Below, in pieces: positions 10,820-21,931 of a stretch of 64,000 nt of DNA. Numbering within the stretch: the stretch's first letter is position 1; the number at the start of each line of letters is the position of its first letter. The notes under the pieces were generated by a model. That model made no database searches. It saw only the letters and a list, made by a program, of their open reading frames with translations, and was not told the DNA's origin. Location: positions 1-64,000 of the forward strand of contig FWWN02000341.1 of NCBI GenBank assembly GCA_900175165.2. Direction: 5' to 3'. Source of the DNA: Rhizomucor pusillus. Its lineage: Eukaryota > Mucoromycota > Mucoromycetes > Mucorales > Lichtheimiaceae. A program made the position numbers and the translations under genes.

Positions 10820-12482
10820 TTAGGCATCAACGTTTTCTTGCTCTTGAGCAGGTCTCTGCTTCAGCACGAGATCGTTACCGGTCATACGGCGGTAGATATC
10901 CTTGACGTTATCGCAAACGGTCTCAAAGTGGGAAGTAGCATCGTAAGAGCGAGAGATGTAGACTTGGTCAGAAGTTCCATCAGACACAGGCTCCTGTACG
11001 TCAAGAACAGATACGAACCTACAACACAATGCTGATTAGTAACCCTAGCTGTTTGATATTGGTTAGTTGATAAATACTCACTTGTCGTGGATGGGGCCAA
11101 GGAGGTTGAGTCCGGCCTCGATTTCCTTTTCAGGATCGTCGGTCTCAACAATGGTCGACACAATGGCGAGATACATGTCCTTGGGGCAGACGTTGTGGTT
11201 GCTTGAAACGCAAGCGACGTAAACATCATGCTTGCGTCCAAGTTGGTTCTGAGGAATGACAATTTGAGCAGAGTCGGCGTCGCCTGTGTTGGGAATGGGA
11301 TGCTTGAGGAAGCAGATAGCTCGGACGACACGATCGGTGGTCTTGACCTTGTCCTTCGCATAGGATGGGTCGCAAATAATTTGCTTTGCTCGGGCAATCT
11401 CGCCCTTGGATTTGACACCAACAGCGATGCCATTCTCGTATACGATCTCATCAGCAGCGCGGTCAAGCATGTAGGTACCGCCATAGATTGCGCTCAAACT
11501 AGTTTTCGATCAGGTTAGTTTAACTTTGTATTTCATACGTAACAATCGTGCATACCGAGCAAAGGACTGAGGCAATTCTCCCAAACCATGAAGAGGGTAT
11601 ATGTAGGGGCTCTTGCCATAGCGGGCCATGGACGCGACATACAAAATGATCTTGTCAATGGTCTCGCGAGCAGGCTTCTTCAAATAGTCGTCGTCCAAAT
11701 GAAGGGCCATGGCGTGACCAATAAAGTCCTGGGTTCCAGGCTCGAGTCCAAACTTCTCGTAAACTTCGACCATGGTGTTCTTGTCAAGGTCAAGGCCTGT
11801 CGCACCCAATTCATGCAATGAGTATATATCAATGATCAGCCGAAGCTAAAAATTGCCAAACTTGACGTTACCTTCATGCGTAGCTTCATCGTCATCCTTC
11901 CAGTTCTGGATGAACTCAAAGAACTTTTGCAAGCGGCGCTTCTCGACGACGCCGACCAAGGAGGATGTGATAGCCTCGGACTCGCTGGCAGGGACCTTGG
12001 AGATCTTTCCTTCGCGGTATACAAAGGATCCAGAAATTTGCTTAAATTCCAGGTACCTCGTGACATCGGTGTGTGTCAAGAATCGGACAATTTCTCCGTT
12101 AGCCATCATGAACTTTGGAATAAGGTCAATGTTGTAGTCTCGGTCACGACCCAGATCGGTAGGAACGGTTTCGTTGGGGCGATATTTGCGGTAAAGCTTA
12201 GAGAAGCTCAGAGGTAAGTTTACGCTGCTGTTGCTGCTGTCAAACCTGGTATGCGTTACGTACCTGGGTCAAGTTGAGTGAGGCAGACTCGCCGCCGTAG
12301 TAGTCGTTGCGGTCCATGTGCAGAACCTTCTTCCCCTCGACCGAGAAAATACCAGACAGAATGCATTCTGTCAAGCCGGTTCCAAGAACAATGATATCAT
12401 ATTGCTCGTCCTGGAGGGGAAGTTAAGTCAGCTCCTGCTGCTGCAATCTCGGTGGAGCGAGATGGCGACGGCAGCTTACCAT
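10820..12482 (-). CDS. GDI1: Rab GDP-dissociation inhibitor (GDI)
   Basis: Extracts GDP-bound prenylated Rab/Ypt GTPases from membranes and recycles them in vesicle traffic. Six exons: 12482-12480, 12410-12264, 12196-11872, 11796-11556, 11498-11082, 11018-10820; 443 aa, the normal GDI length. The sequence runs [20 protein letters not shown] (dinucleotide-binding-like loop), [19 protein letters not shown], then [51 protein letters not shown] and [12 protein letters not shown], all classical GDI/CHM sequence-conserved regions. The first coding exon is the bare ATG at 12480-12482, immediately followed by a GTAAGC donor. Intron lengths are 57-75 nt except the first (69) and second. Downstream it is followed by bS18m on the same strand. 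Confidence 0.97.
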
Positions 12483-13139
12483 GTCTGTAAGTGCGTGCAG
12501 TTAAAGTAGAGTGAATAAACAGAGAAGAAGAGTAAAAAAGGGATGCGCCAGCTTCCAGTTTTATACCTTTTTTGACGGGCTGTTCTTGCAGAACGTGAAA
12601 CAGCACGTTGGCGTGCCCTATTTTGTTTCTCCGGTAGCAGCAGCGCAGGAGGTTGAAAGCCGGGGAAGTCCAAAAATGTTAACAATGAACGTGTGTCGGC
12701 TATTATCAAGCCTGGAGGAGCATAGCCCTCCTCCAGACCGTCAAACAGGACTTGCTGCAGTACTGGAAGTTGAATTTGATCAGAACCAGCGAAAATGGGC
12801 CACCTGTCGTGACCACGAACTTGAGCAACTTGACCTTGAGTGCTCAGAAAGACAGTAGAACATAGTTTTCATTCAAAGAGGTGTATTTATAATTCTTGCT
12901 CCAATCGCAGCCTATCCAGTACTACATCGGTAATTTTGTCCTGATCGACCATCTCGAGACCTATCTGTTATATACGCACCATCCACAAGATCGATTACAC
13001 TGGGAGGTTAAGCCGTCTTTCTGAACACATGGACCAGTGAACGACACGGTTAAACTAGGCAACGAGCTGAAACTAGTGATGGATAAACTCGTCGTTTTGG
13101 GCATACGGTCTCCTCGAATATGCGGACTCATTGTTAAAG

Positions 13140-13860
13140 GTATTGTGGATATTTTACCATCATACTCACGAGCTTAATCTCACCAAAGGCTTCAACCCTC
13201 GACAAGCTCTTGCATGATGATCTCAGACTGCAGTAGATTTTTTCCGGCCCCCACATCGCACTCCCGCTGAAATTAGGATATAGGCATCTGACATAAATAG
13301 ACGCTGCCTTTTTGGTTGAATACCATAAAAGCGTTCACGATGGTGTCATTTATGGGTCATGGCATATACGGTACATGGCTGACTATCACATATATGGCGG
13401 GGTATTGGGAGAGCTCATCGGCTCACTGTCCTTCAGCCGGGTTGCACTTGATGTACTGTATAAAAGTATCTCCACCATATGTGCCACTGTAGTTCTGTTG
13501 AAGATGTTGACGCGTCAATTGTCTTGTTAAGTCGATTTGTATGTTGGCTACTTTCAAATAAATATCCTTGTTGCTTGCTGCTTCTGCTGCTTTGGTCATG
13601 ATCTTGCCAAATGTCAGCATGATTTTTGCTTCTTCGCCGGAATCACAGACCTACATACGAGAAATAAATAAGTAGTTGTTGAAATAATTCCATCTATTTT
13701 CTTTGAACCTACATTCAGGATATCGTCAATACAAGAGTAGATATCAGCAGGCACCTTGCTAGCGTAGCCAGGGGGTAGGTTGGCGGCCACCCGGAATCAA
13801 AGAGCTGGCGCCTTTTAATACGACCAGCTTTGCAAGCTCCGCGGGTCTTTTAAGACATAT
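13140..13860 (-). pseudogene. Unidentified gene fragment, probably decaying
   Basis: On the minus strand a readable stretch contains AANLPPGYASKVPADIYSCI, then an intact 62-nt intron (13651-13712) and VCDSGEEAKIMLTFGKIMTK plus TRQHLQQNYSGTYGG, with phase kept across the intron. Upstream, KRPAELAKLVVLKGA is in another frame and the continuing frame has a TGA, so the 5' half looks broken. Downstream a donor at 13426 and an acceptor at 13267-13268 could add a short tail ending in KYPQYL. No family is recognised. It could be a relic of a host gene or of a mobile element cargo gene. Confidence 0.4.
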
Positions 13861-14706
13861 AAAACATCCTTAGCTGATCGAGTGATTTTGGACATTCAGC
13901 GTAGGCGATATCGATTAGATGCGAAGGAAGATCCCGGCATTCTTAAGTATCCAGACAGATGCTTGTGATTTTGAGTGGAAGCACGCATGATTCGTGTAGA
14001 TTTGCCGACGATGAAGGCAGGTCGGTCTTATATTCCATCGCAGCCTTGTCTATAATTGCATGTAGCAAATGACCGTTGGGTTTTTACGGCGTTGAAATAT
14101 TGCTCGAACTCGGTTACATCTTCGGTCAGTCTATGGGTACCAGGTCTGCATAAATTGTCTAAAGCGCAAAGTAGGGGCGACTAACTGTGCCATACTGAAT
14201 AAGCTGTACATCACGAATGGAATGAAAATTGACAAATCATGCCGGCGGACTTCATAGGCAAGGATATTATATATAATATATTATCTTAACGATATGGTAC
14301 GTTGCCCTGCTTCCTGTCATCCCACCAACAATACTCCTCCTCCATGTGCCATTTTTTTACGCCGAGGAACAACCATGTCAAGAAAAGGTCTATTGAATTA
14401 GCTGAATAGTTTTCTTTTACCGTGTTTATTATTTTTAAATACCATCCTCATCTGTATAGTTATGTACTCCTTTTGTCCTTCTAAGATATACGATGATAAA
14501 TTGATTGATACTCAAAGGATTGATTTCATGGATCATCCCCTGTGTCGTTTGACGATTGTTGTAGTAAGCTTCCATTATAGTCCATTAGTATATCATCCTT
14601 TTATTTTCCCCAGTTTATTTATATTATGATTCCAATAAGGTGATTTATATCATCATCCTTTTACATCTGCTTCAATACGGCATTTCTAGAACGACATCAC
14701 GAAACT

Positions 14707-14757
14707 TGGTATACGTCAAGAGAGCATCAAAAAATGCAACATCATTTTTGGGAAAGC
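14707..14757 (+). repeat. Half-copy of the hairpin repeat found in a DHX29 intron
   Basis: AAAATGCAACATCATTTTTG followed by GGAAAG (14732-14757) closely matches the reverse complement of 56955-56981, and a TTGGTATA block upstream matches TTGGTGTATA there. Only one arm is seen, so this would be a degenerate copy of the family. Confidence 0.45.
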
Positions 14758-15536
14758 GCGACCTCTTTCCAATTGTTACGACATCTAATTTGAAATTACT
14801 ACACATACACCAACATTTGAGGTGTGCACTGTGCCACGACCCCCAAAGAACCATGTTTGTCCTAGTGCAACCATGTCACATGTCTTTATGTCTATTATGA
14901 GCTCATGCGAGCTGTTGTCAATTCGGCACTTGGATGTGCTGCGTTTAAAAGCCCGAGTATTCCATACACACATACACACCCATCTCACGTCAACAAGAAA
15001 AAATGAGGTATCCAACCTGAAGGGACCTGTCAAAGCTTCTCACGTGTCTGTGCAAATTGCATCCATTCCGCTGCAGAGTGTCACTGTGAAAACGTCGACT
15101 GCTCTGTCCCATCAGCCAAGCGCTATGTTAATAGGTGATTAACAACATCGTAGCGTCAGTGGTGAAAGGGCGCTGGTGGCATTTGTAATAGCTAACAAAT
15201 GGCATCACCCGATACTGGACTCGTAATTATCAAATGCTTTCAAATCGCAAGCTTGGCGAAAAAATCTCCTTTTTATCCACCCATCTCGTTTTCACAGGCA
15301 ACGACAACACATTCTAGTACAATGATAAACAATAACAACGGATTTCATGCGTAGCTGGAAATCATTTTACCGTACGGGGAAGCAAAGAGTTCAACGATGC
15401 AGACGAGAATAAACAGCACGGTGTAAACGGTTATTTCTGCTCCAAGTGATACACCTACTTTACCTCTCTCTCACTCTTCTCGTTTTTTTTCTCTTTTATA
15501 CTGTGTTGTCAGTCAACTCCATCTGTGAACCTATCA

Positions 15537-17567
15537 ATGTTTCAAAGAGAATACATGACTTCCAGCCGCAACGATTCCAAGGATGTGCGTCGATACAGGC
15601 TTTATATTGGAAACGGCAATTGGATCAACCTCGACAAGAAGACAACTGATGATCTGAATGAGATCTACAAAGCTGGCGTGCCTGCATGCTACGAACTTGC
15701 ACCGGGCTTGTTCATCGATATCCTTCCGAACGATGTGGATTGCAACAGCAAAAATACTGATCTATCGCGGCTTATGCGCGTTGATCTTCATTACGGTCCC
15801 GATCATCCTCCGAGCCAACAACAACAAGAAGCGACCCAGCAGACGCTGTCGAAATATGTAAAGAATCTTTTGGAGAGCCAGGGCATCATCGATGCGTTTC
15901 CACCACTCAAGAAACCCGATGATTTGTTGCCCTTAGTTACCTCGCTACCTTCACATCGACACCTCAGCATGGTTCCGGCGGCAACGTCCTCCAATCGAAG
16001 AGCTAGCCGTGTGTTCCGTTCTTCCCGCGACGAAGAAGACCTCGGGCTTGATCTTACCTTACAGCCTCTAGCTGATCCATCCTCTTCCGTAACCTCTCTG
16101 TCGTCGCTGTCATCCACAACCAGTTCAAGTGGCGCGAACCCTCGTCGTCAGAAGCGCAATAGATCGTCGTCCCGGCGCAAATCAAAGGCCGATAGCAAAG
16201 CAAGCAGGGTAAAGTCAGGTTCGAGCTTACCGAAGACACGTCGACGGACGGCATCGAAAACAAGCACGGAACCCGTCCCGTTGTCCAGCGGAGACGTTAC
16301 CCGAAGAAACTCGCTACTGTTGGATTCGGATCGCAACCTCGGAGGAGGCAACGATGATCAGGGCCAGCACCAAAGACCATTAGGTGATGATATGCAAGGG
16401 AGTATGCTAGGAACGTACTACACTTCATCAGCAGTCGACTGGCCACCTGCTCCCCCGCTGAACCTGGACTATCGCAATGCACAGAATGCACGGGCAAGGC
16501 TCTATGCCCATCATCATACTACTCCTTCCGGAGCTGCTGCCGCTCCCGCTGTCGGCCCAACACCTCTCGAATCTCCTACTGGCGTATCAACTCATCATGG
16601 TTCTGGAGTTGCTGCTGCAGTCGAGTCTGCCCAGTGGTCCTACTTGCATGCAGGAGAGCACAAAGCTAGCTATGATCTGGATAACCTCCATCGTCTCGAC
16701 ATCCCGTCTTCTAGCGACAGTTTTGCTGCAATTTCTTATTCACACTCTTCAATGCTTCCATACAACGGCCAGCAGCAGCTCACTCATGTCCATCGATCTT
16801 ACCAGTTTCCACCTCCTTCGTGCGAGCGGTCTACCATGTTTGTGGTTGCTGAAGGCACGAACATATCCCCAAGCAATAACAGCTCCAGCAACCAGTCCTC
16901 CTTCTCGAACATGTATAGTAACTCACTGCTGACTCACCACCAAGAACACCATATGCACAGTTTCCATCACCAAAGTCTCAACGATGCATCATCCCTCCTT
17001 ACTTCTTCGCCACCCTCCTCCTCTTCAAATGCCACCACACAGCTTCATTACATGAATAACCAGTCGTGGACATCGCCTTCTAGGGACGTCTGGAACATGG
17101 GAATCGAAGGAACAAACAACGATGATGCAAACACTGGGGACAACAGTGATCGCGATGCCACAAACACGGGCATCGACGTGGGTCACTATGCAGGTATGCA
17201 ACCCCACCTAGATTACAGCCATCATTTGGTGCTGAGCCCTACAACGCACCAAGACGAAGGCCAGCAGCAAAATCGACATACATCCTCCTCCAAGTCATCC
17301 TTGATAATACATCACAATAGCGATATGCAGATGGAAGGAAGTAATGGCTCAAACAACAGTCATCACGATGATTACACTAATCAGCAACAGCAGCAGCAGT
17401 ATGACAGTACAAACTCATCTCTTCATTCGGGAGGTACCTCGACGTCAAACGCAGGAATACAATTGCAAACGCATACACCCTCACAGTCTGCAGCAGCAGC
17501 AGCAAACATGGTCATTGATGAAAACATCCTATCCTCTGAATCTTCACCTCGTCCAAGTAGCATGTAA
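15537..17567 (+). CDS. Large Ser/Gln/His-rich protein with WWE-like N-terminal segment
   Basis: One uninterrupted reading frame from the ATG at 15537, 676 aa. Not recognised as a whole. The first 85 residues are the only compact part and resemble a WWE domain (a poly-ADP-ribose or ubiquitin-pathway interaction module): RYRLYIGNGNWINLD, then DDLNEIYKAGVPACYELAPG and LFIDILP, ending in SRLMRVDLHYG. The pattern W-x-x-[LF]-D, L-x-x-x-Y-x-x-G, then V/I-D is what WWE domains show. The rest is disordered: a basic region RRQKRNRSSSRRKSK (possible nuclear localisation signal), Ser/Thr-rich stretches, His-rich segments, and Q5/Q6 runs. Suggested role: nuclear regulatory or scaffold protein, inference only. 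A pyrimidine-rich leader precedes it. The GTG/CTG-like codons upstream of 15537 were not accepted as starts. Confidence 0.75.
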   Translation: MFQREYMTSSRNDSKDVRRYRLYIGNGNWINLDKKTTDDLNEIYKAGVPACYELAPGLFIDILPNDVDCNSKNTDLSRLMRVDLHYGPDHPPSQQQQEATQQTLSKYVKNLLESQGIIDAFPPLKKPDDLLPLVTSLPSHRHLSMVPAATSSNRRASRVFRSSRDEEDLGLDLTLQPLADPSSSVTSLSSLSSTTSSSGANPRRQKRNRSSSRRKSKADSKASRVKSGSSLPKTRRRTASKTSTEPVPLSSGDVTRRNSLLLDSDRNLGGGNDDQGQHQRPLGDDMQGSMLGTYYTSSAVDWPPAPPLNLDYRNAQNARARLYAHHHTTPSGAAAAPAVGPTPLESPTGVSTHHGSGVAAAVESAQWSYLHAGEHKASYDLDNLHRLDIPSSSDSFAAISYSHSSMLPYNGQQQLTHVHRSYQFPPPSCERSTMFVVAEGTNISPSNNSSSNQSSFSNMYSNSLLTHHQEHHMHSFHHQSLNDASSLLTSSPPSSSSNATTQLHYMNNQSWTSPSRDVWNMGIEGTNNDDANTGDNSDRDATNTGIDVGHYAGMQPHLDYSHHLVLSPTTHQDEGQQQNRHTSSSKSSLIIHHNSDMQMEGSNGSNNSHHDDYTNQQQQQQYDSTNSSLHSGGTSTSNAGIQLQTHTPSQSAAAAANMVIDENILSSESSPRPSSM

Positions 17568-17692
17568 TTGCAACAATAAAATCCAACCATGTTCAAGTAA
17601 ATTCTCACATAACTGCTCAGCATATGAAGTTCGTTTTCTTTTCTGTAAATAAACAATAAATAAAGGAAGAAAATTACAGTGGTATCAATAAC

Positions 17693-20600
17693 TTAGAATC
17701 GCAATCGTAATTGGTACAAGTTCTCGACAATGCTGCACAGCTTTTCTCGCAAGTTCTCGGCAAATTGCCTCCACGGCAACTGAGTTGTATCTCTCTTGGC
17801 AATCTGTTCTAGGCTTAGCACGACCATTTGCGCCTTCTCCAGATTCTTGATACGAGCAAGATCCATGATGAAATCGCTCACAGTTTCCATATCCTCTGGT
17901 TCTGGACCTTCGGGGAAAGCGCTCACCCATTGACGAAACATATCTCGAATCTCCTCCGTGCTACTGTGGCCCATTAACTTTGGATCCAAGTCTTGAAAAG
18001 TCTTGATATTCAGCAGCCGTGTATTCGTGTCCATGAGCTAAATTTGCGTCAGAGGATACTTACGATGACATCTTCTTTATCATGTGCAATGACTTGCCTT
18101 TGACCATGCTTGACGAAAATGCTCATTCCGGATCGTACGAGCCTTCTTTTCCTTCTCACGTCTGTAATCCTCCAAAAGCTCTCTTTGCATTTCTATAAAA
18201 AATCATTTGTCACCATCGGTAGATTGCTATTCATTACATTTGCATATTTACCTGGAGGAAGTTCACTCCAAATATTAGGATCCCATGATTGCGTAGCTGG
18301 CAATGCTGTGCCCCCCTCGCGAACCGTATCCTGTCGGCTGCTATCATTGCCTCTGCCGTCGTTGATACCATCCGGTTTGGATGGTGGGAACATTTGCGTG
18401 AGAGTAAACCCAGATTTTGACGAGGTTGTAAACCTCTTGGTTCTGGAGTTGCTGTTACGAGGACTCGGAGACGTCGAGGTCCTTGCTGCTCGTTGAGGTC
18501 TTGGTGGTTGAAGAGCAGGTTCCGATACCGGGCGTTCATCATCCGGAGCAGGGGATGCCGTTCTTTCCCGTTCTTTGGAGTATGCTTCTAATAGTTGGTT
18601 CCGCATAGCTTCAGGAAGTGCCAGCAAGGCAGATGGGTCCAGTTGCGACCACGGTGGCATGTCTGTCTGGGATACGAGCTGAGCGTCGTTGTGAGCTGAT
18701 GCATGTTCCAGCGGTTGGCTTGGTTTTGCTTCTGTTTCTTTTGCAAACGCTTGATCCAGCTGGCGGCCGGGCTGTTCTTGAATAGGTATGTCCTTTCCAT
18801 CATCTTCTTCTTTATCCTTTCCCTGAGCATCTGTTTCGTGTTTTTCCACGCCGACAAATGTTACATCATAACCATCCAACACTTCCTTTCGAACTTCTGG
18901 AGGCAACTCGGCAAAAACAGCTGCATCCACCGTCATTGGGGGCTTGATTTTTGGGGCACGCGTTTCCTCACATTGCGGTTTTTGCGGATGCTCTTGTGTC
19001 GTTGGGAGCTTCCTGACTGGAGTCCCGGTGCTATGAAATTGTAACGTTTGTTGCGTATCTAAAGCAAACATCATAAGCATGATTTGGATATTTTGATTGG
19101 ATAAAATAAGGACATACGTCGTGGAGAGGCATCTGCATCCGTGTTCAACTTTTGTATTTGAATACCAATTCCTGTACACTTATCGTCTTAGTTTCCGCAA
19201 CGCATTACTTATCCAGCTTTTTTCCTTTCTTACCTCGCAAATCTGCAACCTCAAATCCAAAGGACTTTAACATATGATAAGTATGTTGGAAAACGACTCG
19301 CGCTTCATCGGTGTAATTATCCAAATTGACAGATTTTGAAAAGCTGTCGCATATACCGCACCCAAGCAATTTTTCTGCTTCTCCAGCATCCAGTTTGCGT
19401 CGAAGAACCTATCTGACTGACATCAGCTTTCAAGTCATGCAATTACACCTCTCAATCTTACCTTGACAGTAATGTTCTTGCCTTTCTTTTCGACTTTTTT
19501 AAGCCGATCACTCACTTCCTCTGCAAGCCCTTTTACAAAATTCTATATAACATTTGAATATTTGTTGTCGTTCTCGAGCAATGTCTCTGTGGCGACTTAC
19601 TTCCAGCTGTGCATCGTTTTCAAAGCGCACTCCCCACTAGATGATATTCATTGAGCAAGGTATTTCTAATCGAAAAAACATTCTTACATACGTTGACTTC
19701 TGCGCTAACCGATTGTCTTGGTTGATCCATAACAAGCGGTCGATTATCGATCCCGCGTGCATAATTGTACAACATGGATCCAGTCTTGTCGCCAAATTTT
19801 TGCTGCAACTCATACAGTTTCAGCCGTCGAAGCTTGCCCACTTTGCTGATGCCCATTTCGCCCAGTTTTGAGCTCATTGAATAGCCGACACCGGGTAGAT
19901 CTGCAACATCCGTTGTTTCCAGCAACTCATCGATATTATCTGCAGTGCAATGGTACTGACCGCAAGGCTTGGCTTTGCGAGTAGCCAATCTCGCAAGCAA
20001 AATATTGGGTCCAATACCAATGCTCGCTTCGCATTTTGTCTTGTCCCTAATTTCATCCCGTATCTTTTTTGCCAAAGCCTCTTCTTGTCCACTGTTCAGC
20101 TGCGTGATATGCGATGCCACTTCGATCAGTGCTTCATCTACACTAACTGCCTGAATCTGGTCAGCGTATCGAAAAAGAATTTCGTAGAATATCTCGGAAA
20201 CAGCCTTGTATTTTTCGAATTCGTACGGAATGACTTGCAGTTTGGGGCACTTGCGTTTCGCGTATCCGATCTGCATTCCGTTCGAGATGCCGTAGGACCT
20301 TGCAATGTAGTTACACGACGCTATGTCGCTTGACGATCCCTCTTTTATGCCTTTGCTGTGAGAAACTGCGACGGGCTTGTCTTTTAACTCGGGGCGATCA
20401 AGCAGTCCAACAGAAGCGAAAAAGCAATCGAAATCCACGTGCCTGTGATAATGTATTAATGAAACGGCCAAATCCTGTTGTTATCAATCGATATACATAC
20501 ATGATAACCCGTACACCATCTGTTCGTTTCCGTTTTCGACTTGCAACTGGATCTGACACCTCAGGATATTTCTGCTCCATCTTGCGAACAATTTCTCGCA

Positions 20601-21589
20601 TCTCTGCTTTCCAAGTCGAAAGATGATGTAGACGTGACGATTTGTAGTACTTTTTTATGAAATCTGGATTCAAAGTTGTCGTTTCTCGGTTCCACTTTTT
20701 GGCGAGTAGCGCTGCATTCAAATCTTCGCCTCGCAGGCGATGAGGAGACGTTGCCGAGGGTGATACATGTCGAGATTTGCCAGGTGAGTGTAGCTTCGGA
20801 GAAGCAGGTGGTGACGGGGATGGCGTAGGTGTGCTCACGCGTCGTATGCTTTCAGCATCTTCCTTTTGCATATCCTCGAAAGAGCGTTTCGATGGTGAAC
20901 GAGCAGTTCGCGGCAGGTCGCTGGACACTTTCGAAAATGATGAGGACGATGCGGCTGCAGTAACTGAGGTCGATCCAGATGGAACAGGCGCGGCAGAAAA
21001 TGGAAGCTCTTTCTGACCTGAAGAGACAGCAACAGTTCTATATTGGGCCCACGGTAAGAGTTTTCCAGCTTTGATTGAATCTGTGATCCAACTAGGTTTC
21101 ACAACTTTGTACGCCCTTAACAAGGTTTAGGTTGGTTTGCATGAACCCCAAAACATTACATGCCTTTAAACGTACCTGAATTCCTGCATCTTCGAGTTTG
21201 TGAGATTTGATGCAATGATATGCGTTACATTAGATTTGACCACTGCAAAAGATACGTTACTAAATGTCATTTAACAATTACAAAGAAATGCTGTTACTTA
21301 CAATAGTGCTGGTAATCCCCACCATGTTGAATAATCAGTTTGCGTAGTTGGCTCTGAGGAGGATCAGTGTACCCGTTAATGTATATAGAGAGACCTTCGA
21401 AGATTCTATTATGGTCTGGTACGCTCTTGTCGTCTCTAAGAATGAGGAATGAGTTAGCACCTCGTTAATTGTTCTAGTTCTGGTCGTTGCATACAACTCC
21501 ATTTCCTGATCTTTCAGCTTGGCTTTCTTGTGCTGCATGTACTTTCGAAACTCGCCAAACTTGATTGCTCCATAGGGATCAGACGCCAT
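17693..21589 (-). CDS. REV1: REV1 translesion DNA polymerase (deoxycytidyl transferase)
   Basis: Y-family polymerase that inserts dCMP opposite lesions and scaffolds Pol zeta. Twelve exons: 21589-21495, 21435-21302, 21242-21176, 21115-20501, 20442-19692, 19636-19601, 19542-19462, 19408-19234, 19171-19118, 19058-18252, 18192-18098, 18037-17693; 1084 aa. BRCT domain: IFEGLSIYINGYTDPPQSQL ... VTHIIASNLTNSK ... VVKPSWITDSIKAGKLLPWA. Polymerase core begins RVIMHVDFDCFFASVGL; catalytic acidic residues are in VDFD and in SVDEALIEV; LPGVGYSMSSKLGEMGISKV is the helix-hairpin-helix/thumb region. Three ubiquitin-binding motifs follow (about 714-733, 810-829, 929-948), then the C-terminal interaction domain (about 970-1084). 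The intron between exons 11 and 12 starts GCAAGT. It diverges from the STIMATE-like gene, with starts 343 bp apart. Confidence 0.96.
18038..18097 (-). other. GC-AG intron in REV1
   Basis: Exon 11 ends TCAAAG and the intron begins GCAAGTCATT, the best GC-type donor consensus, ending AATTTAG before CTCATGG. Phase 0 on both sides. GT donors nearby lead to stops or frame loss. Confidence 0.75.
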
Positions 21590-21931
21590 GGCTGCGAGAC
21601 GGCAACGGGTGACCTGGCAACCGAGTATACTCTCAGTAAGTCCGCCTGCCTGTTTTCCAAGCAGCCAACCTCCCTTCAAGCTCAGCCAATGTATTGTTAC
21701 CGTCCAAACGCCAAGGCGAACGTAGCCGGCACATTGTTGGATCAAGATAAACATGATATATCATATGCTTTGAGAGTCTAGCAGCATCCTCTTAATTTTG
21801 GCATTAATCTTAAGGTGTATATCGATATAGTTTTAGCGAGACCGCTAGTATTTCGATCCTTTGAGTTTCAAGCAGCAGACTTCCCGTCGTTCTTTTTTGA
21901 CACTGCGGAATATATAGCTTTCTTTCTCACA

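Larger units (their letters stand above)
12483..15536. other. Gene-poor 3-kb stretch
   Basis: Contains the GDI upstream region, an unidentified minus-strand gene fragment (about 13140-13860), an AT-rich patch around 14266-14290 (ATATTATATATAATATATTA), a half-copy of a dispersed repeat (about 14707-14757) and the promoter of the gene at 15537 with a long pyrimidine run (15455-15500). I find no tRNA or complete protein gene here. Confidence 0.5.

Noticed and set aside
12511..12858. 115-codon plus-strand frame upstream of GDI
   Set aside because: It lies in the GDI leader/promoter, has no motif and no consistent neighbours; likely chance.
15525..15536. Non-ATG start for the WWE-like gene
   Set aside because: GTG starts are not expected here; the ATG at 15537 leaves the candidate domain intact.
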